From the NCBI RefSeq assembly GCF_013266755.1, contig NZ_JABRWJ010000001.1, positions 1,048,710 through 1,112,709 on the forward strand: a stretch of DNA of 64,000 nucleotides, in the 5' to 3' direction. The translations under genes were made by a program, and so were the position numbers. A model generated the notes under the pieces. It did no database searches. It saw only the letters and a program-made list of their open reading frames with translations, and had not been told where the DNA came from. This DNA comes from Pseudaquabacterium terrae. GTDB taxonomy: Bacteria; Pseudomonadota; Gammaproteobacteria; Burkholderiales; Burkholderiaceae_C. Positions 16,322-24,911 of this stretch are shown here, piece by piece; the stretch's first letter is position 1; each line of letters begins with the position of its first letter.

Positions 16322-16355
16322 TGTCTAGTATGACTAGACAACTTGTCTAGGTCAA
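16322..16355 (-). promoter_or_regulatory. Promoter with two overlapping palindromic operators
   Basis: On the minus strand, TTGACC (16355-16350) and CATACT (16332-16327) are 17 bases apart, a good sigma-70 promoter reading toward the PadR-like cassette. The spacer is the perfect palindrome TAGACAA-g-TTGTCTA (16335-16349), and overlapping it is TGTCTAGT-n3-ACTAGACA (16322-16340), also perfect and covering the -10. A bound repressor dimer would block polymerase. The remaining bases between 16041 and 16401 hold only the short ORF and hairpin listed separately. Confidence 0.65.
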
Positions 16356-16401
16356 GTCGTAGTGACGACATCGGTGCTTTGCCCCAGGATGCCAGCCGCC
16401 G

Positions 16402-17925
<1,524 letters not shown>

Positions 17926-17969
17926 CGGTCCTCCTTCTGGCGGGCCGAGTGTCGCCGACGGTCGCTCGA

Positions 17970-18926
17970 CTAGAGCTCGGGGTCCTCGCCCTCTTCACTC
18001 GCCAATCCCCGCTCGACGACCGAGCGCGTCAGCGGCGCCGCAAACGTGGTGATGAAGTCGTAGACGTAGTCGCGCAGGTAGCTGCCGCGCTTGAGCGCCA
18101 GCCGCGTCATGTTGGCGGCGAACAGGTGGCGCGCGTCGATCGCGTGCAGGTGGCGGTCGCGCTCGTCGTCGTAGGCGATGGCCGCGACGATGCCGACGCC
18201 CAGGCCGAGCTCGACATAGGTCTTGATGACGTCGGCGTCCATTGCCACCAGCACGACCTCGGGATCGAGGCCGGCCCGCGCGAAGGCCTGGTCGATGTGG
18301 GCGCGGCCGGTGTAGCCGGCCTCGTAGGTGATCAGCGGGAACTGCGCCAGGCGCTGCAAGGTCAGCGGCTTGCCGGCGGCGGCGTCCGCAGCCAGCGCAT
18401 GGTCCGGCGGCACCACCGCACAGTGGGTCCAGCGGTAACACGGCAGCGCCAGCAGCTCACTGTGCTGCGCCAGCGCTTCCGTGGCGATGCCGATGTCGGC
18501 CTCGCCGTCGAGCAGCATGCGCGCCACCTGCTGCGGCGAGCCCTGGTGCAGATGCAGCTGCACCTGCGGATGGCTGGCGCGGAAGTCGCGCACCGCCGCC
18601 GGCAGCGCATAACGTGCCTGCGAGTGGGTGGCCGCGATCGTCAACGCGCCCGAGCCGCTGCGCGCGAAATCGTCGCCGGCGCGCTTCAGGTTCGCCGCTT
18701 CCTGCAGCAGCCGCTCGACGATCGGCAGCACCGTCTCGCCCGGCGGCGTCAGGCCGGTCAGGCGCTTGCCGGCGCGCACGAAGATCTCGATCCCGAGCTC
18801 TTCTTCCAGCTCGCGGATCTGCCGGCTGACGCCCGGCTGCGAGGTGTGCAGCGCCTGAGCGACCTCGGTCAGGTTGAAGCGCTGGCGCACGGCCTCGCGC
18901 ACCGAGCGCAGTTGCTGGAAGTTCAT
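17970..18926 (-). CDS. cysB: CysB-family LysR-type regulator
   Basis: 318 residues. The N-terminal winged helix-turn-helix (MNFQQLRSVREAVRQRFNLT, EVAQALHTSQPGVSRQIREL) and effector domain (ITYEAGYTGRAHIDQAF, DADVIKTYVELGLGVGIVAAIAYD) are characteristic of CysB/Cbl. CysB activates sulfate uptake and cysteine biosynthesis when acetylserine is present. It lies 2.8 kb from cysTWA, and both promoter regions share the nonamer CGAATAAGC. Could be the Cbl paralogue, but as the only such gene in view CysB is the simpler call. Confidence 0.9.
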   Translation of the reverse strand: MNFQQLRSVREAVRQRFNLTEVAQALHTSQPGVSRQIRELEEELGIEIFVRAGKRLTGLTPPGETVLPIVERLLQEAANLKRAGDDFARSGSGALTIAATHSQARYALPAAVRDFRASHPQVQLHLHQGSPQQVARMLLDGEADIGIATEALAQHSELLALPCYRWTHCAVVPPDHALAADAAAGKPLTLQRLAQFPLITYEAGYTGRAHIDQAFARAGLDPEVVLVAMDADVIKTYVELGLGVGIVAAIAYDDERDRHLHAIDARHLFAANMTRLALKRGSYLRDYVYDFITTFAAPLTRSVVERGLASEEGEDPEL

Positions 18927-19046
18927 GGCGAGCCATCGTTCTTATGCGAAAAGCGAATTATTCGAGCTGGCCCAAGTTCGGCAAGCGAATTGTTTGCGCT
19001 ATGCATGCGCGGAATCCGAATAAGCGCACTGGCACACTGCCGCGCC
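18927..19046. promoter_or_regulatory. Divergent cysB / hydrolase intergenic region with possible CysB sites
   Basis: Contains AT-richer patches unusual for this window: GCGAATTATTCG just upstream of cysB, and CGAATAAGC at 19017-19025 near the hydrolase start. The nonamer is identical to one upstream of cysT. This suggests shared binding by CysB, including autoregulation, but is inference from a short match. Confidence 0.35.
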
Positions 19047-19754
19047 ATGTCGACCCTGCTCCTGCTGCCCGGCCTCGCCAGCGATGAAACCCTGTGGCGC
19101 GGCATCGCCGACCCGCTCGCTGCCGCCGCGCGCGGGCCGGTCCATGTCACCGACGCGCATGGGCGTTTTGCGACGCTGCCCGAGATGGCCGCCGCGCTGC
19201 TGGCCGAGCACGCCGGGCCGCTGGCGCTGGCCGGCACCTCGATGGGCGGCATCCTGGCACTCGAGGTGCTGCGCCAGGCACCGCAGCGCGTGCAGGCGCT
19301 GGCGCTGCTGGGCACCACCGCCCGGCCCGACACGCCGGAGATGCTGGCGCTGCGCCGCGAGGCGGTCGGGCTGTTCGAGGCCGGCCGCATGGACGAGGTG
19401 CTGCGCGCCAACCTGCCGTTCGCCTTCCACCCGAGCGCGCCGGCACGGCTGCCGAACCTGGTCGGCGACTACCTGGCGATGGTGCGCCGGGCCGGCGCGG
19501 CCCAGCTGGCACGACAGAACCGCGCCATCATGGCGCGCGCCGACAGCCGGGGGCTGCTGGCGACGATCCGCTGCCCGCTGCTGGTGGCCTGCGGCGACTC
19601 GGACGTGCTGACGCCGCCGGAGTGCTCGGAGGAGATCGCCGCCGCGGTGCCGCAGGCGCGCTTCGAACGGCTGGTCGATTGTGGCCACCTGCTGACGATG
19701 GAGCAGCCCGAGCGCGTCGCCGCGCTGCTGCTCGACTGGCGCGCGGAAGCCTAA
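19047..19754 (+). CDS. Alpha/beta hydrolase
   Basis: 235 residues from ATG 19047. The nucleophile elbow is AGTSMGGILAL, the acid likely in CGDSDVLTPPE and the histidine in VDCGHLLTMEQPE, giving a full Ser-Asp-His triad in the usual order. The start LLLLPGLASDETLW is typical of the superfamily oxyanion-hole region. Esterase or related activity; substrate unknown. It is divergent from cysB and its stop nearly touches the end of the GGDEF-EAL gene. Confidence 0.88.
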   Translation: MSTLLLLPGLASDETLWRGIADPLAAAARGPVHVTDAHGRFATLPEMAAALLAEHAGPLALAGTSMGGILALEVLRQAPQRVQALALLGTTARPDTPEMLALRREAVGLFEAGRMDEVLRANLPFAFHPSAPARLPNLVGDYLAMVRRAGAAQLARQNRAIMARADSRGLLATIRCPLLVACGDSDVLTPPECSEEIAAAVPQARFERLVDCGHLLTMEQPERVAALLLDWRAEA

Positions 19755-19760
19755 CTACCG

Positions 19761-19810
19761 AAAGCCGCGGCTGGCGCCGCCTAGCTTCCCAAAGCCGCGG
19801 CTGACGCCGC
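19761..19810. repeat. Near-perfect 20-base direct repeat at convergent gene ends
   Basis: AAAGCCGCGGCTGGCGCCGC at 19761-19780 recurs at 19791-19810 with one substitution. The second copy encodes the C-terminus of the GGDEF-EAL protein; the first lies just past that gene's TAG. On the minus strand the repeated unit ends in TAG in both copies, so the duplication carries the stop codon. Each copy contains the palindrome GCCGCGGC and may form part of a shared terminator. Confidence 0.7.
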
Positions 19811-22150
19811 GGCGTGCGGCGCCTGTGCCGCCCACTTCACGACCCAGGCCTCGAACTCCGGCACCGGCAGCGGCTTGCTCATGTGGTAGCCCTGCGCCTC
19901 GTCGCAGTGCAGCAGGCGCAGCTGCTCGAGGATCGCGGCGTTCTCGACGCCCTCGGCGACCACCGTCAGCCCGAGGTTGTGCGCGAGGTCGATCGTCGAG
20001 CGCACGATCTTCGCGTCGCCGGCCTCGCCCTCCATCGCCATCACGAAGCTCTTGTCGATCTTCAACTCGTCGACCGGCAGCCGCTTCAGGTAAGCCAGCG
20101 ACGAATAACCGGTGCCGAAGTCGTCGATCGACAGCTTGTAGCCGCGCTCGGACAGGCGATTGAGCGTCGCCTCGGCGCGCTGCGGGTCGTCCATGATCGC
20201 GCTCTCGGTGATCTCCAGGCAGAAGGCCTCGGGCAGCGCGCCATGGCGGCGCAGCAGCGCATCGAGCTTGTCCGGCAGCTCCTGGTCGAGCAGGTCGCGC
20301 GTCGACAGGTTGACCGAGATGCGCTGCACGCCCAGGCGTTGCAGCGCCGGCTGCACGCGCGCCGTTTCCTCGAAGATCCACAGCGTCAGCCGGCGGATGA
20401 AGCCGGTCTGCTCGGCGAACGGGATGAACAGCATCGGCGGCACCAGCCCGCGCTGCGGATGCTGCCAGCGCACCAGCGCCTCGGCAGCGATCGCGCGGCC
20501 GCTGGCGAGATGGATCTTCGGCTGCAGGAACAGCCGCAGCTCCTGGTGATCGAGCGCGTGGCGCAGCTCGCTGAGCAGCGACAGGTTGGTCGCGCTGCTC
20601 GAGTCGGTCGCCGGGTCGTAGACCTGGGCGCCGGCGGTGCGCGCCTTCGCGGCGTACATCGCCACCTCGGCGCGGCTGAGCAGCGCATCGGCATCGGCCG
20701 CGTGCTCGGGCCAGCAGGCGATGCCGACGCCGGCCGACAGGTCGATCATCTGGTCCTCGACCGTCAGCGGCTGCTCGAAGGCCTGCGCCAGCCGCTCGGC
20801 CAGCGCCACCGCCTGCGCCGCATCCGCTTGCGGCATCAGCAGCGCGAACTCGTCGCCGCCGAGGCGCGCGACCATGTCGCCGCTGCGCGCGACTTCCTGC
20901 AGCCGGGCGGCGACGCCCTTCAGCAGCGCATCGCCGCTGGCGTAGCCCAACGCGTCGTTGACGTTCTTGAAGCGGTCCAGGTCCAGCATCAGCACCGCGA
21001 CGTTGCCACTGCCCGCCTCGATCGCCGAGCGCACCGCGTCGCGGAACTGCACGCGGTTCGGCAGGTCGGTCAGCCGGTCCCAGTAGGCGAGCTGGCGGAT
21101 CTCGGTCTGCTGCGCGGCGATGTTGACGCGCATGTGGTCGAAGGCCTTCGCCAGGTCGCCGACCTCGTCGGCACGCTCGGTGTGCTGCAGCGACGCCGCA
21201 TAGTCGCCGCGGCCGAGGCGTTCGCTGGCTTCGGCCAGGTCGGACAGCGGCCGCGTCACGCGGCGTGCGGTCCAGGCGCTGCCCAGGCCGAACAGGAACA
21301 CGCCGAGCGCGGTCAGCCCGGCCAGCGTGACCTGCAGGTCGCGGTAAGGCTCGATCGCGCGCTCGAGCGAGCCGGTCAGCCGCAGGCCCAGGCGCTGGCC
21401 GGCCTCGTCCGACAGCACGGTGCCGTGCACGCGGTACTGCGCGCCGGCCAGCAGCAGCTCGCCTTCGGACGGCCCGGCGGCCACCGCGGCGGCCGGCAGC
21501 GCCGGCGGCAGGCTGGTCAGCAGCACGCGCGGCGCGCCGTTCGCCGGCTCCAGCACCAGCGTGCCGTGCACGCCGCTGACGGCAAGGATGTCGGCGGCGA
21601 CCGAGGCGTCGAGCACGAAGCCCATCACCACCCAGCCGACCAGCACCGGCGCGCGCATCGGCACCATCACGAACTGGTAGGCGCGGTCGCCGACAGCGGC
21701 GATCGCGCTGCCCTGCCTGGCCAGTTGCGGCGCCAGGCGCGTCAGCACCGGCAGCAGCGCGGCGTCGCTGGAGTCGCCGGTCGCGCGCACGGCCAGGTCG
21801 GTGCCGAGCAGCGCGGTCAGGTTGGCATCGATGCGCGCGCCGTGGTTGTCCAGCACCGAGACGATGGTCGGGATGTCCTGCGTGCCGACCGCTTCGCGGA
21901 ACGCATAGTCCGCCGCCAGCACCGCACCGCCCTGCGTCAGCTTGGCCGCGCGCTGGTCGAGCAGGCGCCGCCAGGTGCGCTCGCCGACTGCGAGCTGCTC
22001 GCTGAGCTGCGCCTGCGCATTGCGCTGGATGCTGGCGCGGATCGCGGCAAAGCCGGCCAACTGCACCAGCAGCAGCAGCAGCAGCGAGAAGCCGGCGATG
22101 CGGCTGGACAGGCGCCAGCGCCCGAAGCGGAGCCCGTTGCTCAGCTTCAC
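19781..22150 (-). CDS. Membrane diguanylate cyclase/phosphodiesterase (HAMP-GGDEF-EAL)
   Basis: 789 residues; GTG start at 22150 overlapping the upstream stop (GTGA). TM1 near residues 15-35, an extracytoplasmic double-Cache-like region (about 36-260), TM2 (about 265-290), HAMP, then GGDEF with intact RLGGDEFALLM and EAL with intact AEALVRW, LEITESAIMDD and DDFGTGYSSL. Both c-di-GMP synthesis and hydrolysis motifs look catalytic. The last gene of a three-gene operon with a blue-copper-like periplasmic protein and a lipoprotein, so its sensor part may read a periplasmic or redox signal from them. Confidence 0.94.
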   Translation of the reverse strand: MKLSNGLRFGRWRLSSRIAGFSLLLLLLVQLAGFAAIRASIQRNAQAQLSEQLAVGERTWRRLLDQRAAKLTQGGAVLAADYAFREAVGTQDIPTIVSVLDNHGARIDANLTALLGTDLAVRATGDSSDAALLPVLTRLAPQLARQGSAIAAVGDRAYQFVMVPMRAPVLVGWVVMGFVLDASVAADILAVSGVHGTLVLEPANGAPRVLLTSLPPALPAAAVAAGPSEGELLLAGAQYRVHGTVLSDEAGQRLGLRLTGSLERAIEPYRDLQVTLAGLTALGVFLFGLGSAWTARRVTRPLSDLAEASERLGRGDYAASLQHTERADEVGDLAKAFDHMRVNIAAQQTEIRQLAYWDRLTDLPNRVQFRDAVRSAIEAGSGNVAVLMLDLDRFKNVNDALGYASGDALLKGVAARLQEVARSGDMVARLGGDEFALLMPQADAAQAVALAERLAQAFEQPLTVEDQMIDLSAGVGIACWPEHAADADALLSRAEVAMYAAKARTAGAQVYDPATDSSSATNLSLLSELRHALDHQELRLFLQPKIHLASGRAIAAEALVRWQHPQRGLVPPMLFIPFAEQTGFIRRLTLWIFEETARVQPALQRLGVQRISVNLSTRDLLDQELPDKLDALLRRHGALPEAFCLEITESAIMDDPQRAEATLNRLSERGYKLSIDDFGTGYSSLAYLKRLPVDELKIDKSFVMAMEGEAGDAKIVRSTIDLAHNLGLTVVAEGVENAAILEQLRLLHCDEAQGYHMSKPLPVPEFEAWVVKWAAQAPHAAASAAALGS

Positions 22151-22749
22151 GGCCGCAGGCCGGCCAGCGTCACCGCCGCCTGCTGAGCGCCGCTGCCCAT
22201 TACCAGCGCCTGGTCCGACGGCGCGGCACCGACCGGCAGCCCGGCATGCCAGGTGCGGAGCCGATAGTTGCCGGTCGGCAGGTTCGGCAGCGTGAGCTTG
22301 CCGTCGGCGCCGGTCTGGCCGTAGTACGGCGTGTCGACGATCACCACCCAGGCCACCATGTTGTCGTGGATGTTGCAGCCGAGCACCGCGATGCCCGGCT
22401 TGTCGAACACCACCGGGCTCGCCGGCGTGCCGACGTAGAGCTTGATCTCGAACGGCTTGACCGGCGAGAACGAATAGACATGGTGCCGCACCGTGTCGCG
22501 GTTCGGAAAGTTGATCGCGCTGCCGACCGGCACGATCGTGACCGGCGGCACGAACTGCTTGCCGACCTGGGCGATCTCGGTGCCGGCGACCGGGCGGATC
22601 GCCGAGCGCGCTTCCGGTGATTCGACGAAGACGACGACGCCCGCGATCGGCTTGCCCGCGGCGTCGGCGACGCGCACTTCGAGCGGCGCGGCGGCGAGCG
22701 GCAGCGCCGTGCAGAGCAGGCTCGCGATGAGCGGGGCGGGCCCGGTCAT
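22147..22749 (-). CDS. Periplasmic cupredoxin-like protein ('methylamine utilization protein' type)
   Basis: 200 residues from ATG 22749, which overlaps the upstream stop (ATGA). Signal peptide to about residue 20. Plastocyanin/azurin-like type 1 copper ligands are visible in order: His89/90 (VRHHVYSF), Cys125, His128 and Met131 (LGCNIHDNMVAW). A peptidase-regulatory-like beta-sandwich feature (GKPIAGVVVFVES, GADGKLTLPNLPTGNYRLR) also appears, so the cupredoxin fold may be decorated. The annotation name methylamine utilization is historical; no methylamine genes are nearby. Confidence 0.8.
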   Translation of the reverse strand: MTGPAPLIASLLCTALPLAAAPLEVRVADAAGKPIAGVVVFVESPEARSAIRPVAGTEIAQVGKQFVPPVTIVPVGSAINFPNRDTVRHHVYSFSPVKPFEIKLYVGTPASPVVFDKPGIAVLGCNIHDNMVAWVVIVDTPYYGQTGADGKLTLPNLPTGNYRLRTWHAGLPVGAAPSDQALVMGSGAQQAAVTLAGLRP

Positions 22750-23639
22750 GGCTCGATCGCCATGCCCCACACGGGCTGGCCGTCGCCGAGCGTGCCGAGC
22801 AGCGTCGCCCGGCCGCTCGCCAGGTCGATCGCATAGAGGCGCGTGCGCTCGCCGATGCGCAGCGCGGCGAGCGCGCTGTTGTCGATGTCGGCGATGTCGA
22901 AGGCGGCGTCCTGCAGCGCGCCGACGCCCAGGCTGCCGACCGTCGTCAGCCGGCCGGTGTTGGGCGAGACCACCGGCACCGCGCCTTCGCGCGAGCCCTG
23001 GATCAGCAGCGCGCCGATGCCGGCGTCGAGCGCGTAGTTGGTGGTCAGCTTGTCGTCGCGCTTGTTGTAGGTGTAGGCGGCGGCCACCACCTGCGGCAGC
23101 CGGCCGACGTGGGCATCGCCGGGCGCGAAATGCAGCACCGGGTCGGGCTGGGGGCCGTCGACCGCCGCATCGCCGTCGATCGCGGCGCCGGTCTCCGGAT
23201 GCAGGCGCAGGCTCTGGCCCTTGTCGCTGACCACGCGGATGCGGTCGGCGACCGGGTTGAAATCGAAGCCGAAGCGTTCACCCTCGAGCGGCAGGGCGAT
23301 CGACGTGGTGCCGATCGGCGTCAGCTGGCCGCTGCGCGTGTCGATGGTGTACAGCCGGCCGACCGAGGAGAGTGCGAACAGCACACCGCGCGAGACCCGG
23401 AAGTCGATGCCGAACAGCCGCTCGCCGGGTGGCAGCCCGCGCAACGGCAGCTTCGCCAGCGGCTGCTGCGGCCGGCCGGCATTGAAGCGCTGCAGCTCGC
23501 CGGCGGCGGTGACCACGTGGATGACTTCCTTGCGGTTGCTGGGCGGCGGCTCGGAGGGGGTGGCACAGGCGGCCAGCAGCAGTGCCAGCAGCGGTGCGGC
23601 CAGCCGACGCGGGATCGAGCGGTGAACGGTCGACGACAT
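22746..23639 (-). CDS. DUF4394-like lipoprotein
   Basis: 297 residues from ATG 23639 with GGGAG upstream. Signal peptide with lipobox LLLAAC. The rest is a repetitive beta-propeller-like sequence with blocks VGRLYTIDTRSGQL, ERFGFDFNPVADRIRVVSDKGQSLRLHPETG and TTNYALD, matching the DUF4394 pattern (six-bladed-like repeats, no known activity). Its stop overlaps the cupredoxin start, and that gene overlaps the cyclase, so the three are translated from one message. Confidence 0.82.
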   Translation of the reverse strand: MSSTVHRSIPRRLAAPLLALLLAACATPSEPPPSNRKEVIHVVTAAGELQRFNAGRPQQPLAKLPLRGLPPGERLFGIDFRVSRGVLFALSSVGRLYTIDTRSGQLTPIGTTSIALPLEGERFGFDFNPVADRIRVVSDKGQSLRLHPETGAAIDGDAAVDGPQPDPVLHFAPGDAHVGRLPQVVAAAYTYNKRDDKLTTNYALDAGIGALLIQGSREGAVPVVSPNTGRLTTVGSLGVGALQDAAFDIADIDNSALAALRIGERTRLYAIDLASGRATLLGTLGDGQPVWGMAIEP

Positions 23640-23683
23640 GCGGTGAACTCTCCCTGCGGATACGAGGCGGCGCGCGGTTCGGA

Positions 23684-24787
23684 TCAAGCCGTGCTGCCGG
23701 CGATCACACCCCCGCCCAGGCAGACCTCGCCGTCGTAGAGTACCGCCGATTGTCCGGGCGTGACAGCCCACTGCGGCGCCTCGAACTGCAGCGCGAAGCG
23801 GTCTTCGGCGGGCGCGAAGCGGCAGGCCGCGTCGGCTTGGCGATAGCGGGTCTTGGCGGCCAGCAGGCCGGCTTCGGGCGCCCGGCCGGCCACCCAGCTC
23901 AGGTCGTCGGCCACGAGCGCCGACGACAGCAACCACGGATGGTCGTGGCCCTGCACGACGCGCAGCGTGTTCGTGTCCAGCTCCTTGCGCGCGACGAACC
24001 AGGGCGCATGCTCACCACCGCCGCGCGGCGCACCGCGCTCCTTGACGCCGCCGATCCCTAAGCCCTGGCGCTGGCCGAGTGTGTAGAACGACAGCCCGAC
24101 GTGCTGGCCCAATTGACGGCCGCGATCGTCGAGGATCGGGCCCGGTTCGTGGCTCAGGTAGCGGTTCAGGAACTCGCGGAACGGCCGCTCGCCGATGAAG
24201 CAGATGCCGGTCGAGTCCTTCTTCTTCGCGTTCGGCAGCCCGATCTCCTCGGCGATGCGCCGCACCTCGGTCTTTCGAAGCTCGCCGACCGGGAACAGCG
24301 TCTTCGCCAGCTGCGTCTGGTTCAGCCGGTGCAGGAAGTAGCTCTGGTCCTTGGCCGGATCGAGGCCCTTCAGCAGCTCGAAACGGCCGCCGGCGGTTTC
24401 GCGCACGCGGGCGTAGTGACCGGTGGCGATCTTGCCGGCGCCCAGGCGCATCGCATGGTCGAGGAAGGCCTTGAACTTGATCTCGGCGTTGCACAGCACG
24501 TCCGGGTTCGGCGTGCGGCCGGCCTGGTACTCGCGCAGGAACTCGGCGAACACCCGGTCCTTGTAGTCGGCGGCGAAATTGACGTGCTCGATCTCGATGC
24601 CGATCACGTCGGCGACCGCCGCGGCATCGACGAAATCGGCGTTCGACGAGCAGTATTCGTCGTCGTCATCGTCTTCCCAGTTCTTCATGAAGATGCCGAC
24701 CACCTCGTGGCCGGCGCGCTTGAGCAGCCAAGCGGTGACCGCGGAATCGACACCGCCGGACAGGCCCACCACGATGCGCTGTTTCAT
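23684..24787 (-). CDS. mnmA: tRNA-specific 2-thiouridylase MnmA
   Basis: 367 residues. PP-loop ATP motif [10 protein letters not shown], the acidic [13 protein letters not shown] stretch, catalytic cysteines in [10 protein letters not shown] and [12 protein letters not shown], and [14 protein letters not shown] are all conserved. It installs the 2-thio group of the wobble uridine (s2U34) in tRNAs for Lys, Glu and Gln, receiving sulfur through the Tus relay. Single gene with TAGAAT (24848-24853) upstream as possible -10. Confidence 0.97.
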   Translation of the reverse strand: MKQRIVVGLSGGVDSAVTAWLLKRAGHEVVGIFMKNWEDDDDDEYCSSNADFVDAAAVADVIGIEIEHVNFAADYKDRVFAEFLREYQAGRTPNPDVLCNAEIKFKAFLDHAMRLGAGKIATGHYARVRETAGGRFELLKGLDPAKDQSYFLHRLNQTQLAKTLFPVGELRKTEVRRIAEEIGLPNAKKKDSTGICFIGERPFREFLNRYLSHEPGPILDDRGRQLGQHVGLSFYTLGQRQGLGIGGVKERGAPRGGGEHAPWFVARKELDTNTLRVVQGHDHPWLLSSALVADDLSWVAGRAPEAGLLAAKTRYRQADAACRFAPAEDRFALQFEAPQWAVTPGQSAVLYDGEVCLGGGVIAGSTA

Positions 24788-24847
24788 CAGGAGCGCCCCT
24801 TGGGGGCCGCGAACGAAGGGAGCTGGGGGCTGATCATGCTGGCTGCG

Positions 24848-24853
24848 ATTCTA
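24848..24853 (-). promoter_or_regulatory. Candidate -10 element (TAGAAT) for mnmA
   Basis: TAGAAT on the minus strand lies 60 bases before the mnmA ATG, in the divergent gap with the M1 aminopeptidase. No convincing -35 at 16-18 bases was seen. The same hexamer occurs upstream of argS and lptA. Confidence 0.3.
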
Positions 24854-24911
24854 GGAAGTGCGGCCGGCCAAACCTGCGCGTAGAGTCGGCGCCCTCAAGG
24901 GGGGATGGGCC

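Noticed and set aside
16138..16371. Minus-strand 77-codon frame beginning at 16371
   Set aside because: Its ATG is upstream of the -35/-10 pair at 16355-16327, so the promoter would not transcribe its start, and it lacks a ribosome site. The 27-codon frame with AAGGAG in the same stretch is better supported.
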